Shown one piece after another: positions 50,010-57,376 of a stretch of DNA of 64,000 bases (its first letter is position 1; each line of letters opens with the position of its first letter). The position numbers were made by a program, and so were the translations under genes. Under the pieces are notes generated by a model. The model searched no databases, had not been told where the DNA came from, and saw nothing but the letters and a program-made list of their open reading frames with translations. This stretch comes from Actinomyces oris (GTDB lineage Bacteria; Actinomycetota; Actinomycetes; Actinomycetales; Actinomycetaceae): contig NZ_MSKS01000006.1 of the NCBI RefSeq assembly GCF_001937445.1, positions 69,610-133,609 on the forward strand. The letters are read 5' to 3'.

Positions 50010-50053
50010 ATTCGGTTGTGACTTTCCTGACCGAATTCGTCACATGACCGAAT
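50010..50053. promoter_or_regulatory. ACCGAAT repeat array upstream of the CAP gene
   Basis: ATTCGGT (50010-50016, inverted), ACCGAAT (50030-50036) and ACCGAAT (50047-50053). The two direct copies share TGACCGAAT and are 17 bases apart. A GTGAC/GTCAC pair is nested between them. The array lies about 140-180 bases before the CAP gene and looks like sites for a dimeric regulator. Confidence 0.45.
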
Positions 50054-50299
50054 CGCGTGGCGGACCGTGAGGGGTAGTCCTTTCGTCTTGAGACACTGAT
50101 GAAAGGTGGGTGTGGGTGTTGGGGTCGCCGGGGAAGCGGCGTCATCACAGCGTTTACTGGATCGTGATTAAGTGTTGGTGAATTGCAGCAGAGGCTGGAA
50201 ACTAAAATAGACTCAATGGTTGTTATATGGGATGCAAATGTGACTCATGTTGATGAGGGTGGTATCAGAATAATGCGAGGATCTACCGCCGAAGTTCTT

Positions 50300-50338
50300 T
50301 CAAAAAGAAATCCGCACTCTTGTGAAAGAGTGCGGATT
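50300..50338 (-). terminator. Intrinsic terminator of tRNA-Pro
   Basis: AATCCGCACTCTT (50309-50321) pairs perfectly with 50326-50338 around GTGA. On the minus strand the stem is followed at once by TTTCTTTTT, a classical rho-independent form and rare for this genome. Confidence 0.88.
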
Positions 50339-50348
50339 CTCATGCTGG

Positions 50349-50422
<74 letters not shown>

Positions 50423-50522
50423 TTGACTCGCGGCACCGGGCCGCTTGCAACGAGCAGAACCTTAACTCATGGAACGGCTCCTTCAGAAATCTGCTGGCGG
50501 TGAGGCCGCTCACCCCGACATG

Positions 50523-50960
50523 TCAGGCGCGGTCGTCCTGATGGCGCCCGCCTCCCATGAGGGCGTCGAGCTGACGGCGTTCCTTCTTCGTGGGCCGTCC
50601 TGCCCCGCGATCTCGGATGATGGCGGCCGGCGCATCCAGAGGCGACGGGCGAGGGGGAGAGGAGTCGATGTACGCGGTGCGGGCGATAGGAGCACCCACT
50701 CGCTTGGTGAGGATCCGAGTGACGGTCAGCAGCCGGTCGAACCCGTCGACGCGGTAGCGGACCTCATCTCCCACCGAGACGTGCTGGGCGGGCTTGGCGG
50801 TCTCTCCGTTGATACGCACATGCCCCGCCTTGCAGGCGCTCGTCGCCGCCGAGCGGGACTTGATCTGTCGCACGCTCCACAGCCAGACGTCGATACGGGC
50901 CGATGCCGGGGCACCAGGGGTGCTGTTGCCACTGGGTGCGGAACGAGGGTGAGCTGCCAT
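50523..50960 (-). CDS. S4-domain RNA-binding protein (Hsp15/HslR-like)
   Basis: 145-residue protein with a central S4 domain (ARIDVWLWSVRQIKSRSAATSACKAGHVRINGETAKPAQHV) and a basic tail (GRPTKKERRQLD). Hsp15-like proteins bind stalled 50S subunits that carry nascent chains and recycle them; actinobacterial members are mostly uncharacterised. The ATG at 50960 is preceded on its strand by TAGGAT and six bases, so the mRNA is probably leaderless. Confidence 0.85.
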   Translation of the reverse strand: MAAHPRSAPSGNSTPGAPASARIDVWLWSVRQIKSRSAATSACKAGHVRINGETAKPAQHVSVGDEVRYRVDGFDRLLTVTRILTKRVGAPIARTAYIDSSPPRPSPLDAPAAIIRDRGAGRPTKKERRQLDALMGGGRHQDDRA

Positions 50961-50982
50961 GGTGGCATCCTAAGCAAGTGGC

Positions 50983-52044
50983 TCAGCGGCGGGGCATGGA
51001 ACGGCTTCGGCGCCGTGAGGCTGCGCGCCCGCGGCGCTGCCCCCGAACCATGAGTCCCCATCCCAGAACCAGGGCGCCGACGGCCGCCAGCGCGGCGTAC
51101 CCGGGACTGCGCCACATAACGGAGCCGACCTCCTTCGCGGTACGAGCGGCTCGTTCAGGGAGCGACGCGGTCTCGTTCCCACCGGCGAGGCAGCTGTTCA
51201 AGGCGGAGCGCAGCGCCTCCCTGTCGGCCTGGGGCAGGCCGAGCCGGTAGGCGGCTGCCACTGAGACGAATCGACGCGCGTAAGTGCAGCGGTAGGAGGT
51301 GTTCTCCGGCCACCAGCCCCCCGGGCCGGTCGGTCGCCAGCTGCCGGTCTCGGTGGAACCAACGGGACAGCTCGCCGGGCCGCAGGCGCCCTTGGCCTGG
51401 TTGGCCTCGCCTTTAACAGCGACGAGATTCAGCGGGTCGTTGGCTGCCAGCAGTCGGGTGCGCTCATCCCACTGCCAGGCTCCGTGGGCGTAGAGGTAGT
51501 TCAGCGGTACCACATGGTCGATCTGGACGGCTTCCGAGGTCCCCTGACCACGCGTGAAGGTGATCCTATTCCCGGTGTACGGATCCTGAAGGACACCCGC
51601 CCAGACGGTGGCGTCCGGACACACACCCGCACCCTGGCCACGTCCCTCCTCACGGGACTGAACGCCGTCGGCACGCGAGAAGTCGGCGTCCGTCAGGTCC
51701 CGGGCCAGGATCTCGTTACGAGTGTCACAACCGTCGCCGTCGACGTCGGTCCACGCCTCACCGAACCAGCCGGTGCGGGAACCTCCCTCTGCCCAGGAGT
51801 GGGCGGCCGGAGCGTCCTCGGGCAGCTCCGAAAGCGCCTCGAGAGAGGCCTTCGGGGACAGGATGAAGTCTCCTCTACGGTCCCAGGGTGCCTCGTGGAG
51901 AGCGGCGAGCTCAGTGGTCGCGGAGTTCTGGACGGGCACCGGCGAGGCGTTATCGGCATGGACGGGAGTGGCGGCTGCCATCCCCGACGCACTGAGCGCA
52001 CCGAGCACCGTGAGGCGCGCCAGGAGCCGGCCGGAAGCGTTCAT
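50983..52044 (-). CDS. Secreted, membrane-anchored HNH-family nuclease
   Basis: 353-residue protein with an N-terminal signal peptide (LLARLTVLGALSASGMAAATPVHA), an exported domain and a C-terminal membrane helix (YAALAAVGALVLGWGLMV) followed by a strongly basic tail. The nuclease core is of the HNH/DUF1524 type: DGDGCDTRNEILARDL, the catalytic VQIDHVVPLNYLYAHGAW, NDPLNLVAV and NQAKG. Four Cys in the outer domain could form disulfides. Likely a surface nuclease for DNA breakdown or uptake. TACCGT six bases before the ATG marks a leaderless transcript. Confidence 0.88.
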   Translation of the reverse strand: MNASGRLLARLTVLGALSASGMAAATPVHADNASPVPVQNSATTELAALHEAPWDRRGDFILSPKASLEALSELPEDAPAAHSWAEGGSRTGWFGEAWTDVDGDGCDTRNEILARDLTDADFSRADGVQSREEGRGQGAGVCPDATVWAGVLQDPYTGNRITFTRGQGTSEAVQIDHVVPLNYLYAHGAWQWDERTRLLAANDPLNLVAVKGEANQAKGACGPASCPVGSTETGSWRPTGPGGWWPENTSYRCTYARRFVSVAAAYRLGLPQADREALRSALNSCLAGGNETASLPERAARTAKEVGSVMWRSPGYAALAAVGALVLGWGLMVRGQRRGRAASRRRSRSMPRR

Positions 52045-52126
52045 AGGGCTACGGTAGCCTGACCCGCCGACACGAAAATCGTGGGCTCGTCACCCGCAGC
52101 GCGCCAGCAGGGCGACCGGATCGGAC

Positions 52127-52918
52127 TCAAGCAGGCATCAGAGCGTTGGCCGGCTCATCCAGGTACCAGGTGGTCTGATCCCCCCGGCAGCACGAGGCCG
52201 GTGCCTTGAGCACATCGGGGGCTCCTAGACCCAGGCGTACCGCCTCGGCCTTGCCTCCGCCGCCGGCCACCACCATGACCCGGCCGGCATGCTGCAGGGC
52301 CTCGAAGGTCAAGGAGTAGCGCTCGGGAGGGGGCTTGGGCGAGTTGCGCACGGCCACGGCGGGCACTCCTACCGCGAGCGCGGCCGGGTGCCCGGGGAAG
52401 AGGGAGCAGACGTGTGCGTCAGGTCCCAGCCCTACGTGGACCACATCGAAACCGCCGTGGGTCAGACCTGCCGACTCAAGCTCGTGGACCATACGCGCGG
52501 TCGCCTCATCCAGACCGCTGACCTCGTTCGGAGCGGCCAGCCGGTGCGTCTGAGACTCCCTGATGCCTGCGGCGATGAGCGGCGCAGCCAGCAGATCGTT
52601 GCGCTGCGGGTCCCCGGCGGGCACGAAGCGCTCGTCACCGAACCACAGGTGGATGGCGCGACGCACCGGTTCGGGCTGAGCGGCGATGAGCGGCGCGAGG
52701 GCTTCAGCCAGCGCCATCCCCCCGGAACCGCCTGTCAGCGCCAAGTGGGCGACTCCCCGGTCCGTCACCACCGTGGACAGGATCCGCATGGTGTCCTGGC
52801 AGGCCCTGAGCGCGGCGTCGTTCAGTGTGGGAACCACGATGACGTCCGGCGCAGCAGCCGCAGAGGCGGCCGTCTGGATCTCGGCGATCGACTGGGCGTC
52901 GGGCGTGCAGTCAGCCAT
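52127..52918 (-). CDS. pgl: 6-phosphogluconolactonase
   Basis: 263-residue NagB/Pgl-fold hydrolase opening 6-phosphogluconolactone in the oxidative pentose phosphate pathway. The substrate loop is LALTGGSGGMALAEAL; the family marks HLWFGDERFVPAGDPQRND and VHVGLGPDAHVCSLFPGHPA include the catalytic region. The ATG at 52918 overlaps the end of opcA by eight bases, giving the order zwf-opcA-pgl with coupled translation. Confidence 0.94.
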   Translation of the reverse strand: MADCTPDAQSIAEIQTAASAAAAPDVIVVPTLNDAALRACQDTMRILSTVVTDRGVAHLALTGGSGGMALAEALAPLIAAQPEPVRRAIHLWFGDERFVPAGDPQRNDLLAAPLIAAGIRESQTHRLAAPNEVSGLDEATARMVHELESAGLTHGGFDVVHVGLGPDAHVCSLFPGHPAALAVGVPAVAVRNSPKPPPERYSLTFEALQHAGRVMVVAGGGGKAEAVRLGLGAPDVLKAPASCCRGDQTTWYLDEPANALMPA

Positions 52919-53879
52919 TGAGGGGCTCCTCGAGCAGTGAGGCCAGGACCTCTTGGTAGACGAGGTCGGGGGTGAGTCGGCGCAGCTCCTCGTCGAGGGT
53001 GCTGATCGGCTCGCGTCGGGCCATCGTGACCACCTGAGGCTCGGGGGAGCCGGGGCGCGTGATCGTGACCCGCTCCAGGTCGTGGCGGGCGATGATGATC
53101 TCGCCGTCGTCGGTTCTGGCGGTGATGGAGGAGATGCCCTTGAAACCCTCTTCATCGACTCGCGTGACCGGCACATCCAGCCGCAGCCGCAGCCAGGTGA
53201 TCATGAGGCAGAGCGAGGAGTTCCTTGGTTCGCCGGCCACCACCACCTCCCGCAGCCCGCCCGCGCGCAGCAGCGGATCCAGAGTAGAGGCCACCATGGC
53301 GCGCCACAGGGTGATGCGGGTCCAGGCCAGATCGATGTCGCCGCGCACGCTCACCGGTGCCAGCTTCCGCAGCGCCCTGGCCGGGAAGTCCTGTGCGGGA
53401 GTGTTGGTGATGCGAGTCGAGCCCAGGCGGCCCAAGGGGTCCTGCGAGGGGATCTCAGGGACGGTCGTTGGCCACCACACGACCACCGGGGCGTCGGGCA
53501 GGAGGAAGGGCACCACCAGCGTGTCGGTGTGCAGAGCCGCCTCGTCCCAGGGCCTCAGGACCAGCGTCTCGCCGGCGCCGGCGTCGTGACCGACTCGGAT
53601 CTCGGCGTCCAGGTGTCCACCGGCCTGAGCTGAGACGTGTCCATCACGACTGCGCGGAGTCGCGCGGCCGATGTCCTCCTCAGGCGGCTTGACGACGGCG
53701 ATGATTCGGCTGGGATGATCCCGGCTGGCACCGTGCGCGGCGCACAGCGCATCCTCCAGGCCCTTCTCGTCGGTGGAGATCACGAGCGTCAGCACCCGGG
53801 AGGAGCCGGAGGCCCCCTCGTGCTCCACCAGCCGGGAGACGATCCGGGAGGTGGTCGTCGCGGTCAGTGTGGTAATCAT
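52911..53879 (-). CDS. opcA: Glucose-6-phosphate dehydrogenase assembly protein OpcA
   Basis: 322-residue OpcA protein, required for or activating Zwf in cyanobacteria and actinobacteria. Family features are the VVWWPTTVPEIPSQDPLGRL segment, DLAWTRITLWRAMVASTLDP and the C-terminal EEPLNG. Its ATG overlaps the zwf stop by four bases and its end overlaps pgl, so the three are made together. Confidence 0.94.
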   Translation of the reverse strand: MITTLTATTTSRIVSRLVEHEGASGSSRVLTLVISTDEKGLEDALCAAHGASRDHPSRIIAVVKPPEEDIGRATPRSRDGHVSAQAGGHLDAEIRVGHDAGAGETLVLRPWDEAALHTDTLVVPFLLPDAPVVVWWPTTVPEIPSQDPLGRLGSTRITNTPAQDFPARALRKLAPVSVRGDIDLAWTRITLWRAMVASTLDPLLRAGGLREVVVAGEPRNSSLCLMITWLRLRLDVPVTRVDEEGFKGISSITARTDDGEIIIARHDLERVTITRPGSPEPQVVTMARREPISTLDEELRRLTPDLVYQEVLASLLEEPLNG

Positions 53880-55459
53880 GAGCGCCTCCAGGTGCGGCCG
53901 TCGCGGGCAAGGAGTTCGTGGGCACTGGCCGGCCCCCAGGAGCCGGGGCGATAGCCCTCGGGGCTCCCGCCGGCGCTCCAGTGCTCGATGACAGGATCCA
54001 GGATGCGCCAGGACAGGTCGACCTCGCGCTGGTGGGGGAAGAGCGGGGCGTCCCCCAGGAGCGCATCGAGGATGAGGCGCTCGTAGGCCTCCGGGGACTC
54101 CTCGTTGAAGGTGGCTCCGTAGCCGAAGTCCATGGAGACGTCGCGCAGCTCCATCTGGGTTCCGGGTACCTTGGAGGCCAGCCGCAGCGTGATGCCCTCA
54201 TCGGGCTGGATTCGCAGCACGATGGTGTTGGCTCCCACGGCCGTGGTGGCCGCTGACTCAAAGGGCAGGAACGGCGGCTGCTTGAAGACGACGGCGACCT
54301 CAGTGACCCGGCGAGTCAGGCGCTTGCCGGCGCGCAGGTAGAACGGCACGCCGGCCCAGCGACGGTTGGCGATCTCCAGACGCAGAGCGGCAAAGGTCTC
54401 GGTTCGGGAGTCGGCGGCGACGCCGTCCTCCTCCAGGTAGCCCCGCACCGGCAGCCCTCCCTGGAAGCCGGCGTCGTAACGGCCCCGGGCTGCGGTGAGG
54501 TCCAGGTCCAGCACCCCGTTGCGCTCCAGGCGCACGCAGTTGAGCACCTTCTCCTTCTCCAGGCGCACCGCGGCCGCCTCCATGCTGGTGGGCTCCTCCA
54601 TCGCGGTCAGCGCCAGGAGCTGGAGCAGGTGGTTCTGGATGACGTCGCGAGCCGAGCCGATGGTGTCGTAGTAGCCGGCCCGGGTGCCGATACCGATGTC
54701 CTCGGCCATGGTGATCTGGACATGGTCGACGTAGCGCTGGTTCCACAGCGGCTCGAACATCGTGTTGGCGAACCGCAGCGCCAGGATGTTCTGCACCGTC
54801 TCCTTACCCAGGTAGTGGTCGACCCGGAAGACGTCGTCGGGACGCACGATGCGTCCCACGAGGTCATCGAGCTCTCGGGCGCTGGAGCGGTTGTGCCCGA
54901 AGGGCTTCTCGATGACGACGCGCCGCCAGGCGTCAGCCGACTCCTCCACGAGCCCGGAGCGGGCGATCCGCTCAGTCACGGCCGGGAACCATCCCGGGGG
55001 GATCGACAGGTAGAAGGCGCGGTTGCCGCGTGTGCCCCGGGTGGCATCCAGGTCATCCACCACGGCCGTGAGCCGGTCGTAAGCGGCGTCATCCTCGAAG
55101 GAGGTGAACTCCACGAAGCGCATCCCCGCTGCCAGCTGCTCCCAGATGGCGGGACGCCAGGGGGTGCGGGCACCCGCCCGAGCCGATTCCTCCACGTAGG
55201 CGCGCAGGTCGTCGTCGGACCAGGAGCGCCGGCCGACCCCCACTAGGGAGAAGCTGGGGGAGAGCAGGCCGCGGTTGGCCAGGTCGTAGATTGCGGGCAG
55301 GAGCTTGTGGCGGGCCAGATCACCAGTGATGCCGAACATCACCAGGACGCAGGGGTCCGCGATACGCGGAAGGCGAAGGTCACGGGCGTCGAGAAGCGGG
55401 TTGACCGCCCGCGCGGGTCTCGACGACGGAAACGGAGTCGCAGAGTCGGAGCTGGACAC
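53876..55459 (-). CDS. zwf: Glucose-6-phosphate 1-dehydrogenase
   Basis: 527-residue NADP-dependent enzyme that feeds the oxidative pentose phosphate pathway. The nucleotide motif is FGITGDLARHKL (43-54), the substrate/catalytic segment RVDHYLGKETVQN, and a conserved EKPFGHNRSSA is present. The frame is open further upstream, but GTG at 55459 has AGAAAGG at good spacing and gives normal length, so the 53 codons before it are dropped. First gene of zwf-opcA-pgl, divergent from gnd. Confidence 0.95.
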   Translation of the reverse strand: MSSSDSATPFPSSRPARAVNPLLDARDLRLPRIADPCVLVMFGITGDLARHKLLPAIYDLANRGLLSPSFSLVGVGRRSWSDDDLRAYVEESARAGARTPWRPAIWEQLAAGMRFVEFTSFEDDAAYDRLTAVVDDLDATRGTRGNRAFYLSIPPGWFPAVTERIARSGLVEESADAWRRVVIEKPFGHNRSSARELDDLVGRIVRPDDVFRVDHYLGKETVQNILALRFANTMFEPLWNQRYVDHVQITMAEDIGIGTRAGYYDTIGSARDVIQNHLLQLLALTAMEEPTSMEAAAVRLEKEKVLNCVRLERNGVLDLDLTAARGRYDAGFQGGLPVRGYLEEDGVAADSRTETFAALRLEIANRRWAGVPFYLRAGKRLTRRVTEVAVVFKQPPFLPFESAATTAVGANTIVLRIQPDEGITLRLASKVPGTQMELRDVSMDFGYGATFNEESPEAYERLILDALLGDAPLFPHQREVDLSWRILDPVIEHWSAGGSPEGYRPGSWGPASAHELLARDGRTWRRS

Positions 55460-55827
55460 GTCAGCCTTTCTGAAATTCGACGAACGGCGGACCAGGCGCC
55501 ACCAACGGGTCGTCGGCGCGCTACGGCACTCTGAGCGGAGGCCCGGCCAGGGCCACTGCAGGGACACTGCATGGCCACTGCACCGCCCCGAGGAACTTGT
55601 GCTCGCCGCACATGTCACTGTAGCGCCCCCGGAGGCGTCTCACCCGGAAGGGACAGGCCTGCCGTGAGCCGTTACACGCCGTTGCGGACACGTCTGAACC
55701 ACGGACGCTCCTCGTGCGCGAGGACTGGACGCGGTAGGGTCCTGGCAGAGCGCAACCAGTATCGTCCACCACCAAGGCTTGGAATCGCAGCGCCGTCATC
55801 AGGGCTGCGGCACAGGAAAGGACTTCC
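55460..55827. other. 368-base divergent region between zwf and gnd
   Basis: No gene is supported. It should hold both promoters of the pentose phosphate genes: TAGGGT at 55735-55740 for gnd (leader of about 80 bases) and TACAGT on the minus strand (55622 to 55617) for zwf. The gnd ribosome site AAAGGA precedes its ATG. I see no strong dyad. Confidence 0.45.
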
Positions 55828-57303
55828 ATGAGCAGCTTCACCCCCGCACCGGCCACAGCCGATCTCGGTGTCTTCGGGCTGGGGGTGATGGGGGCGAACC
55901 TGGCCCGCAACCTGGCTCGTCACGGTCACGCGGTCGCCGTCTTCAACCGCACGCTGGCCCGTACCGAGAGGCTCATCGAACGCTACGGCTCCGAGGGCGA
56001 CTTCGTGCCCGCGGCCGACCTGAAGGACTTCGTGGCCTCGCTGCGCACGCCGCGTGTGGCCATCATCATGGTCCAGGCCGGAGCGGCCACGGAGGCGGTG
56101 ATCGAGGAGCTCGCCGCCCTCATGGAGCCCGGTGACATCATCGTCGACGCCGGCAACACGCTCTACACCGACACCCGGCGCCGTGAGGTCTCCCTGCGTG
56201 AGCGCGGCCTGCACTTCGTGGGCATGGGGGTCTCCGGCGGCGAGGAGGGGGCGCTCAACGGCCCCTCGATCATGCCTGGCGGCACTGCCGAGTCCTATGA
56301 CCGCCTGGGGCCGATGCTGGAGTCCATCTCGGCCCACGTCGACGGTACGCCGTGCTGCACCCACGTCGGTCCCGACGGCGCCGGCCACTTCGTCAAGATG
56401 GTCCACAACGGCATTGAGTACGCCGACATGCAGCTCATCGCCGAGGCCTACGACCTGCTGCGCCACGTCGGCGGGTTCACCGTGGAGGAGATCGCCGAGG
56501 TCTTCCGCTCCTGGAAGGACTCCGAGCTCGACTCCTACCTCATCGACATCACCACCGAGGTCCTGTCCCACACCGACGCGGCCACCGGAGAGGCCTTCGT
56601 CGACGTCGTCGTCGACGCGGCCGGCCAGAAGGGCACCGGCGTGTGGACCACCCAGACGGCCCTCGAGCTGGGAGTGGCTGTGCCCGCCATCGCCGAGGCC
56701 ACCTTCGCGCGCGCGGTCTCCTCCTCCAGCGCGGCGCGGGCCGCGGTCCAGGCCGCCGACATCGCTGCAGGAACCACGCAGACGGCCCTGACCGACCCCG
56801 AGGAGCGACGCGCCTTCGTCGACGCCGTCAAGCAGGCCCTCTACGGCTCCAAGATCGCCGCCTACGCCCAGGGTTTCGACGAGATCGCCACCGCCTCCAA
56901 GCAGTTCGACTGGAACATCGACCTGGGCGCTATGGCCCGCATCTGGCGAGGCGGCTGCATCATCCGCGCCCGCTTCCTGGACGACATCACTCGCGCCTAC
57001 GACGAGAACCCGGCTCTGGCCAGTCTGCTCACGGCGCCGGTCTTCGCCTCCTCCCTGGCGAAGGTCCTGCCCGCCTGGCGCCAGGTCGTGGCCACCTCCG
57101 CCACCACCGGTGTCCCCGCCCCGGCCTTCGCCTCCTCCCTGGCCTACGTCGACCAGCTGCGCTCACGGCGCCTGCCGGCCGCCCTCATCCAGGGGCAGCG
57201 AGACTTCTTCGGCTCGCACACCTACCACCGCACCGACGACGTCGAGGGCGTCTACCACACCCTGTGGGCCACGCCCGAGCGCACCGAGGAGAAGTGGGAC
57301 TGA
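55828..57303 (+). CDS. gnd: 6-phosphogluconate dehydrogenase, decarboxylating
   Basis: 491-residue enzyme oxidising 6-phosphogluconate to ribulose 5-phosphate, CO2 and NADPH. The dinucleotide motif is GVFGLGVMGANLARNLARHG, with NRT after the second strand, typical of NADP binding. The substrate signature GVSGGEEGALNGPSIMPGG and the catalytic Lys/Glu region FVKMVHNGIEYADMQLI are intact. The C-terminal GQRDFFGSHTYHRTD contacts substrate of the partner subunit. It is transcribed away from zwf-opcA-pgl, so the whole oxidative branch sits in 5.2 kb. Confidence 0.97.
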   Translation: MSSFTPAPATADLGVFGLGVMGANLARNLARHGHAVAVFNRTLARTERLIERYGSEGDFVPAADLKDFVASLRTPRVAIIMVQAGAATEAVIEELAALMEPGDIIVDAGNTLYTDTRRREVSLRERGLHFVGMGVSGGEEGALNGPSIMPGGTAESYDRLGPMLESISAHVDGTPCCTHVGPDGAGHFVKMVHNGIEYADMQLIAEAYDLLRHVGGFTVEEIAEVFRSWKDSELDSYLIDITTEVLSHTDAATGEAFVDVVVDAAGQKGTGVWTTQTALELGVAVPAIAEATFARAVSSSSAARAAVQAADIAAGTTQTALTDPEERRAFVDAVKQALYGSKIAAYAQGFDEIATASKQFDWNIDLGAMARIWRGGCIIRARFLDDITRAYDENPALASLLTAPVFASSLAKVLPAWRQVVATSATTGVPAPAFASSLAYVDQLRSRRLPAALIQGQRDFFGSHTYHRTDDVEGVYHTLWATPERTEEKWD

Positions 57304-57313
57304 GACCCCCAAT

Positions 57314-57345
57314 TGAGGCCTCGCACCCGCCCCGTGGAGGCCTCA
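57314..57345 (+). terminator. Hairpin after gnd
   Basis: TGAGGCCTC (57314-57322) pairs perfectly with GAGGCCTCA (57337-57345) across a 14-base loop, 10 bases after the gnd stop. Confidence 0.6.
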
Positions 57346-57376
57346 GTCGCGACCACATAGCGCTAGATTCTGGCGC

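Larger units (their letters stand above)
49874..50348. other. 475-base gap with operator-like repeats and an AT-rich island
   Basis: The left half holds the probable CAP promoter region with three ACCGAAT elements (50010-50053). Bases of about 50160-50310 are much richer in A/T than the rest of the window and hold no convincing gene; a 66-codon frame from 50183 runs into the tRNA. The right end is the tRNA-Pro terminator. Confidence 0.6.
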
